From Hirudo medicinalis (lineage: Eukaryota; Annelida; Clitellata; Hirudinida; Hirudinidae), in NCBI GenBank assembly GCA_011800805.1, contig MPNW01001535.1:10672-25618 (forward strand): 14,947 bases of DNA, given 5' to 3'. Shown here piece by piece: positions 1-8,400 of the stretch. How positions within the stretch are numbered: position 1 is the first letter of the stretch; every line of letters begins with the position of its first letter. The notes beneath the pieces were generated by a model. That model saw only the letters and a list, made by a program, of their open reading frames with translations. It was not told where the DNA came from and did not search any database. A program made the translations under genes and the position numbers.

Positions 1-178
1 TCACTCACTCACTCACTCACTCACTCACTCACTCACTCACTCACTCACTCACTCACTCACTCACTCACTCACTCACTCACTCACTCACTCACTCACTCAC
101 TCACTCACTCACTCACTCACTCACTCAATAACTCACTCACTCAATCACTCACTCACTCACTCACTCACTCACTCATTC
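1..178. repeat. (ACTC)n tetranucleotide microsatellite
   Basis: Almost pure ACTC array with a few AATA or AATC interruptions near 127-144. Read on the minus strand it is GTGA repeated, and it begins at the proposed donor of the last visible exon of gene 2, so it would form the 5' part of an intron. Confidence 0.97.
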
Positions 179-382
179 CCTCAATCCTGACCTCCACAAA
201 GTTTCCAGTGTCCTTATCCTCATAGGCGGTGATGACCCTGAACATAGAGAGGACAATCACCTCGGCAATCAAGCAACTCTTTTCGCTGATTGAAACTATA
301 GGTGACATCAGCCTGGCCAGGTGATTATATCCGTGAAGGAGGGAGGGACCAATGTATTTATAGACCAGGGAAAATTCCGTAT
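173..382 (-). CDS. Gene 2 exon 16: partial third MAM-like domain (gene continues off the left edge)
   Basis: Possible acceptor TTTCCCGATAG, phase 1, after an intron of only 66 nt. It reads [16 protein letters not shown] and, after a hydrophobic strand, [10 protein letters not shown]. This matches the A-x-L-x-S-P..C-L middle of a MAM domain, though the usual C-x-F-E opening is not visible. The donor is ATGA|GTGAGT, in phase 1, and is the first unit of the GTGA microsatellite. The 5' border is the least certain part. Confidence 0.6.
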
Positions 383-3300
383 CTATCGGGAAACCCAGGG
401 TCATTTAAACGGCCCGGTGCTATTTAAAACAACAAGGGGGGCACTCACCCGCTTTGGCCGTGGCTACGTAGGCCATTTTGAACCTTCCGAAATTTTCCGA
501 ATTATCAGATCGAAAGTTGAACTTGAGTCTATTACCCCTGGATTTGATTGGAGGGGGGATGTTGTGGCCGCAGAAGAATCTGGTGATGTTCACAACCGGG
601 TCGTACACCTGTGGTAACGAGCGTTGGTCGGAACAATGATAATGCTGATGATCAAAATGTTTTTTATGTTAGTTTTGATCTCAGCACTCCTAGTATTTCG
701 TGCAAACCACTTCATCATTCATCCACCCGCCCATCCATCCATCCACCCATCTACCCATCCATCCATAAACCCACCCACCCATCCATCCATCCATCCATCG
801 TTTGGCAATCAGCTATGTTGCCATTCGGATAGCGCCAACAAAATCAACCGTGCAAGAAAAAAAATCTTATGAATTTGAAGTGAAATACAAAACAATATTC
901 AACAAAATCCTCAATTTCCCCAACCTCAAGTCTGTCGAAGAGACAATCGCTCTCAGCCTCGATGGAAAACTCCAGGAAGTTGACGGTAATCGTGGCACCG
1001 TCCGGTTCCAGGATTTCAAAAGTGCACACGGTGTTGTCAGGGTACTTGGTGGGATAGCCGGGGGAGGTGATGACACCCTCAACTCCGTTGAAGGTGTTGG
1101 AGCAGGCTGGAGTGATGGTGAATTGCCATGTACAATGTCAAACTCACAATTAATTCATCGCATTCTAAATTCGTTACTGGACAAAAAACCAAATTGGGTA
1201 ATGAATAGCGACCTGGTCCGTTGTTGTAGGTTGACATGATGTTTTCTGTGTAGTCAAAGGTGTAGTTGAAGTAGGCCGATGACGACAGGAACGAGTACCC
1301 TGGACACATGCCCGTGAATTTGCAATTCAGGCCACTCGGGCCTAATGGCTCTGTCAAGGACAATCAAAGAATGTTTAATGGAATGTTTATTAAAATCATA
1401 TAATCAATGTTATAAATCTCTTTATTAATTTTAATAACAAATTAATAACAAATAATAACAGATTAATTTTAATAACAAATTAACAATAACTAATAACTTT
1501 CCATAATTTAACTCATGACTGATGTCACCATCATAATTACCAGAAAAGTCACCATTTTGTCTAGCATTCGAGTTCGGGACACAACTCCCCAGGATTTTAA
1601 CGGAGGGCAGGGCAATGGCTTGTTCGTAGAGGCGACCCTGCACCCCTAGAAACATCAGGTAGTACTGCCCGGCCGGGGCGCAAACCTGGGCCGTCATGAA
1701 CATGGTATCATTGAAGTTGGTCTTCTTGAAGAGCAGTTGAAGGGGAGTGTGGAGGATCGAGAATTGGTACAAATAGAGGCCCGATACTCCGTTGTCCGTG
1801 AGGTCACTGGTGCTTGACATTATGTAGTCGAAGGAAATCAGGGTGGGTCTTGAAAAGTTGGTCCTCGGGCTTACCAGCTGCACCTGGTCTCCCACTTGTC
1901 CGTAGGTGGAGTCAAGGAACATCATGTACGCTAAAGGATAATTTTCTTCCCTCGTTACGAATAATAAACATTTTCTCTCATTGGTTGTCGGTGATTTGAA
2001 ATATTTTTTTTAACGACCAGTCAGAGCGGACGGACATAGTTTGATATAAATGTTTTGATGGAATGCAAGCTTACATGAATGTGATAAAACACTTGTCAAG
2101 CTCGATTAATTAGATTAATTAGATTAATTAATCGCTGAGATTAATTTTAACCAAAGAAATAAATAATCAAACCGACCGAGAGTGGAAACGTTGTGATATA
2201 TGGAGGTGGACGTAAAGCTGATGAGGGCGCCGGACGACCTCTGCTCCCATGACAACGACCCGACCTTTGACTTCTTGTAACCGCAGATAAAGTCATCGTC
2301 AAAGTTACAGTCCAACTTCATGAGGCCAACTGCAAAATGATTGGGGTTATAGTTACGTTAATATTTAAACACATGTTGGCAACACCGCCAAGGAGGTTCA
2401 CTGGGTTTTAAACCCTGGACCATAAGATGACCCTATCGGGAGGAGGGTGGAGAGCTCACCACAGGCCTCCAGTTCGTCAGTCCCATCGATACAATCCTGA
2501 ATCCCGTTGCACAGCAGATTGGAAGGAAGACACAGACCTTTGTCACAGGTGAAGGAGTTCTTGTCTGAGCAGTCTGTCAAATATGACGCCGATAAGGTCA
2601 CTTGAGATGGCTGGGATGAGGTCATGACCTCATGTCATAGGGATGATGGCGATTCGGGTCGCAAGTGAGTTTAAAATGCCATCCACATCATCACATTTGC
2701 CATCAAAATGTCATCATCATCATCACTATCACATTGACACAGCTTGACGACTTGATAGAACATGACATGGACATAGCATGACGACGGAGTCAAACTCACT
2801 GCAGAAGGGAACGTTGCACGGAGATATTTCAACCGAGTCGCCGGACCTGACGAAGCATGACGGCTCCTCCCAATTCTCCTGTGGAATGTACCTGGAATGC
2901 ATGGAAAAACACCTGAAAACTGATCGAGAGGCTCGTGTGATGTCACCTCAGCTTATGTCTGGATGTATTAGTGTCTCAATACGCCGTTGACGTGATGTCA
3001 TCTATAATAATGATGATGATGGTGGTGGTGATGTCAGTGATAATGATGGTGATAACCATCCATGATGATGATGATGACGATGACGATGACGATGACGATG
3101 ATGTTAGTGATAACCATCCATCATAATGATGATGCTGATAATGATGGCGAGCGTCCGTAATGCCGTATAAATTAACAACTGCTAGTACAAATTGATAACA
3201 CCGAGCTTAGAACTTTCACTCACAAAATGAAACACTATGGTTTTGTTTCGTATACATTTTAAACTACAAATCGTCATTGTTGTTGTTGTTGTTGTTGCTG

Positions 3301-3659
3301 CTGTTGTTGTTGCTGTTGTCGTTGCTGTTGTTGTCGCTGTTGTTGTTGCTGTTGTCGTTGTTGTTGTTGTTGTTGTTGTTGTTGTTGCAACAGTTGGCAT
3401 TCACGAATGACTTGTCTATTTTTAACTACACATTGATTCCACCAGTCAGATCCCTCGCTGTGAGCACCACGCAGCGGCCAATCATAGGACCGCGGGGTGC
3501 ATCAATGGGTGGGGTTTTGCAGTAGTTGTCTAAAGTCGTCCAGCAGTTACCGTGTTCAAATCTTGGCTTGGACCCATTTTATGTTTACGTTCAACTACTG
3601 AAGAATTGGTAACATGTTTGTTGCATTGCAAATGGCTGGCATAGATGATATTCAATCTA

Positions 3660-3706
<47 letters not shown>

Positions 3707-5050
3707 TTATTACCACTTAAATTGTTTTAAAGTCAGGGCACCACAAACCTGCAATAATTGACAGCGTCCTTGGCAAATTGGTCAGGGAGTTTGTAGACGA
3801 GGGGGCTCCTCACCTGGTTCCACCTGAGACAGGGCTGTCCAGTGCTGGACACGTTGATGTTGCCCATGTAGGCTATGCCCTTTCTTGAGACCTTGCAATT
3901 CCTGTATTTGGCTGAAAGGAAATTGTTATTAATGGCGATTTAATAGTTAATTATTAAATATTATTGTCATTTGCAGGGTTCTTTACATAATAGTTAATTA
4001 ATGTAATTAATAATAATATAAATAATATGAAATAATATATATAAAATGATATATATAATATTATATTAATTATAATTAAAATTATATTAGTTAATATAAT
4101 ATTAATTATAATAATATAATATTAATTATAATAATATAATATAATAATTAATTAAATTAAATTAATATAATATAATATTAATTATATTATTATTATATTA
4201 TTATATATAATTTGCAATAATACAATAATTAATTAATATTAATTTACATAAGTCTTCTATCATCGAAACTACATTACTCACTGACTGCGTTGTATTGTTT
4301 CACTTGTTATACAAACGTTTGTATGTATTTTGTTTGTATGTATTTAATGGGAATACAAATTCACTCACTGAACATTTCACACTTCCAAACATTGATGTCG
4401 TCGAGAGCGATGCCATTGGTGCCCGCCCTGGCCCTCGTGCCCTCGATGACGATCTGGTTGATGCCCTCTGGCAGAATCACGAAGAACCTCGACCAGTCCT
4501 GGATGAACTTGCTGGTGGCATTGATCTTTCTCCTCACTTTTTCTTCATCTTCCGTCCAAACTGTGACGCTTGGAACCTCGCCAAGGTTCGCCTTGTCCGC
4601 TTGGAACCAGTAGAACAGTTCGAGGCACATGCCCGTCGTGTTCAGGTAGGGCGAGGAGAGCTCTGCTTGGTAGCCTGCCTTCTGTTCTGTGGCCAGGAGG
4701 CTATTTATGTGCCCTGACCCTGGGTAAGCAAAAAGCATTTACAAGTAATTACTTGTTATTAATTGATTGATTTATTTATTGGTTGATTGCTTGATTGATT
4801 GGTTGGTTGGTTGATTGATTGGTTGATTGCTTGCTTGCTTGATTGATTGATTGATTGATTGATTGGTGGATGAAGTGTGCTGAGGATCAGACCTAGATTG
4901 AGGGTGTTGTCCTTGGCCACGGGACTGTTTTTGGCTTCTTCCAGGTACCAGGAGTCGCTGGAGTCAATTTCATTTATGAATAAACAAGAGCTCTCCTCGA
5001 ATGTGCAGACGATTGAATCCAAGCCTTGAAAAAAAAATATAATGGTGATG

Positions 5051-5083
<33 letters not shown>

Positions 5084-5384
5084 TTAATTAAAATAATATT
5101 AATAATATTAATGATAATAATAATAATGATGATGATAATAATAATAATAATAATGATGATAATATTAATCAAAATAATAATAATAGTATTAATAATGTCA
5201 ATGATAATAATAATAATGATGATAATATTAATAATAATAAATTAGTAATAATAACAATTATGATAATAATAATAATATTAATATTAATGACAATAATAAT
5301 AATAATAACAACGATGATAATAATAATAATAATAATATTAATGACAACAATAATAATAATAATAATAATAACAACGATGATAAT

Positions 5385-5416
<32 letters not shown>

Positions 5417-8400
5417 GAATAAGAAGAAGAAGAATTATTAATCGTGATTCCTGTTCTTCTTACAAACGTTCTCATTAATCACGCTAATGACTCAGTGATT
5501 AAATTGTGAATTAAATTATGAATAAAATTAATAAAAAATCAAAACACAAAAGTTAGACAATGGATGTAATATATACCATATAATATAACATATAATATAT
5601 ACATATATTGGCATATATATATAACATATAATATATACATATATTGGCATATATATATATAACATATAATATATACATATATTGGCATATATATATATAA
5701 CATATAATATATACATATATTAGCATATATATAACATATAACATATACATATATTGGCGTATATATAACATATAATATATACATATATTGGCGTATATAT
5801 AGTAATGCATATCATTATAATATAATATCAATTGATAATTACATAATTACATAATTAAAACATAATTAAAACGTAATTACTTATGTTACGGTTCCTCCTA
5901 TAAAACTCCGTGCCGCTGTCCTTAGAACAGGGGGGGTCTTTGGCATCCACCCACTCCCCTGTGTATGAGGACAAGAGGCAGGTCCTGTTGAGACGGTAGT
6001 AGAAGAAGCCACTGCACTTTGTGTCGTAGGTACTGGTGCATAGGGACATGCACACCCTCCGGGAGACCTCTTTGAACGAGGAGCTGAAGAATCCTTCGGA
6101 GTCAATCCTTTTCGACCAGCACACCTCGGTGTACAGGACGTACTCTGAGCAGACTGTCGATTGAGTTATGATGACGATAATGATTGTGTGTTATAATATT
6201 GCCATGAAGATGATGATGATGATGATTGTAAATTATAATATTACTATGAAGGTGATGATTTTATATTATAATAATACTATGAGGGTGATAATGATTTTAT
6301 GAAGATGATGATGATGATGATGATAATGATTTTATATTATAATATTACTATGAGGATGAGGATGATAATGATTGCACATTATTATATTTTTATATTGCAA
6401 ACAATGATACGAGTGTCAGTTATAACGACATAGGTGAAAATGGGCCATTGGTGGGCCAGTAACATTACAGACATCCGAGTTGGTGAACGTATTATTCGTA
6501 AAATATCTTAAAATAATTTATCGCCTGCGAATTTGGAATTATGAATTATTATACTAAATAATATTATTATTATATATTATATATATGTTATTTAATTAAA
6601 TAAATTAATTAATTAATAATAATAAAAATTAATTATATAACAATTATTATTAATAACATTATAATAAAAACATGTCATAATATCTTGCCTTTACAATTTG
6701 AGGAATCCACATCGTTGACCATAAGATCCAACAGACCCATTTCGTGCAATGCTGTCAACCTTATCATGTAATTTCAAAGAACATGACGGTAGTTTTAGAG
6801 ATGAACAATTTATTAAAACCAAACAATAATAATATTAATTAATAAAACATTAATTAATAATATTAATTAATAAAACATTAATTAATAATATTAACTAATA
6901 AAACATTAATTAATAATATTAATTAATAAAACATTAATTAATAGTATTGATTAATTATTTAATTAATTGTATTATAGTAACTCACTATTATATTATAATT
7001 ATTAAATTTTATTTATTATATTATGAATTATATAATATATAATTATATTGTATAATTAATAATTATGTATTATTATATTTTTTAAAATTAGTATTGCTAA
7101 TTAATTTATTTTTTAAATTAATTCATTAATTTAATAATAAAACGTTAATTAATAATATTAATTACTAAATAATCAATAATAAAGTAAATAATGACGATTA
7201 ATTTGCAAAATATCATCAAACTATTCTAACTCAATTTAAGAGAAATGATCACGTAACCTGGATTATCCCTCAGCCACCTGTACTCACCTGTATTATCCCT
7301 CAGCCACCTGTACCCACCTGTATTATCCTCATCCACCTGTACTCACCTGTATTGGTTAGCATTGCATATGGTGACGGCCGGAAATGGTAGGGTGTTGTTG
7401 TAGATGACATTAAGGTTGATGGTCACAGGGTAGGTCAACAGGTACATGAGTTTGGTCGAGTTGATGTAGAGGAACAGACTGACCGTTATGAGTAAGATTA
7501 TCGTCCATATGAATCTGTGAACGGATGGATTTCATGTCAGTAACATTAATGTATTCATAAATATTATAAATATATTCATGAATATTCATGAGTACTTATG
7601 AATATTTATTTGTGAAATTATTTGTATAAATATTCATGTGCTCATGAATATTTATTTATTTGCTTATAATTATCCATGAAGTACCAAATGTACCAATGGC
7701 ATGTTCATATCAGTATAAATATTATAAATATATTTAATGAATATTCATGAATCTGTAAACGGATGGATTTCATGTCAGTATTATTAATATATTCATAAAT
7801 ATTATAAATGTATTTCATAAATATTCATGTACTCAAGAATATTTAATTGCTTATAAATATCAATGAAGTTCATACCTTCAAATAACATATTCATATCAGT
7901 ATTACTAATGTATTCATAAATATTATAAAAACATTCATAAAAATTCATGAACTCATGAATTAATATAAGATTTAATATAAGCAAATATGAGTGCATGAAT
8001 ATTTATTTGCTCATGAATATCCATGGAGTTTATACCTTCTAATAATGAATCGGCTCCTCAGCTCAGTGTACTTGAGTCCGTGCCAAGTGACCCTGTTGAC
8101 AAATTCCACCCAGAGTTTCCTCCACGGTGGTAGAACCTCGCTCCCTGAATCTATGGGGGCTGGTGTGCCATAGGAGCAGCAGTTGACCAAGCACGAGGCC
8201 AGACCCTGACGACCTGTTGGGACAGCATAAATGCTTTAAATATAATTCATAATATTAACTGTGATAATAATTTATTTAATATTTTATGTTTTTACGATAA
8301 TTTGGAGAATGTGAAATTCGATTGTAAACAGAAAAGGATGAATGACATTTCAGTGACATTACAAGTTACGCTTGTAATATTCGTCGATTCATTGAGAAAA

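Noticed and set aside
611..872. Plus-strand frames with His/Pro/Ser repeats
   Set aside because: They come from the CATC microsatellite within an intron of gene 2.
3182..3525. Poly-Thr and poly-Leu open frames
   Set aside because: Products of the TTG microsatellite.
3431..3569. Minus-strand open frame reading FEHGNCW and DNYCK that could act as an alternative second kringle exon in phase 2
   Set aside because: Exon 9 (2891-2800) gives a far better kringle ending with proper Cys4-Cys6 spacing. This frame has an over-long Cys5-Cys6 gap and overlaps a possible tRNA-like element.
4759..5245. Long Ile-rich open frames on both strands
   Set aside because: They are translations of the AAT array. 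Only the part from 5024 down to 4893 on the minus strand is coding.
5528..5831. Three overlapping Tyr/Ile-rich minus-strand frames
   Set aside because: All three frames stay open because the 36-bp AT repeat lacks stops. No codon pattern or domain.
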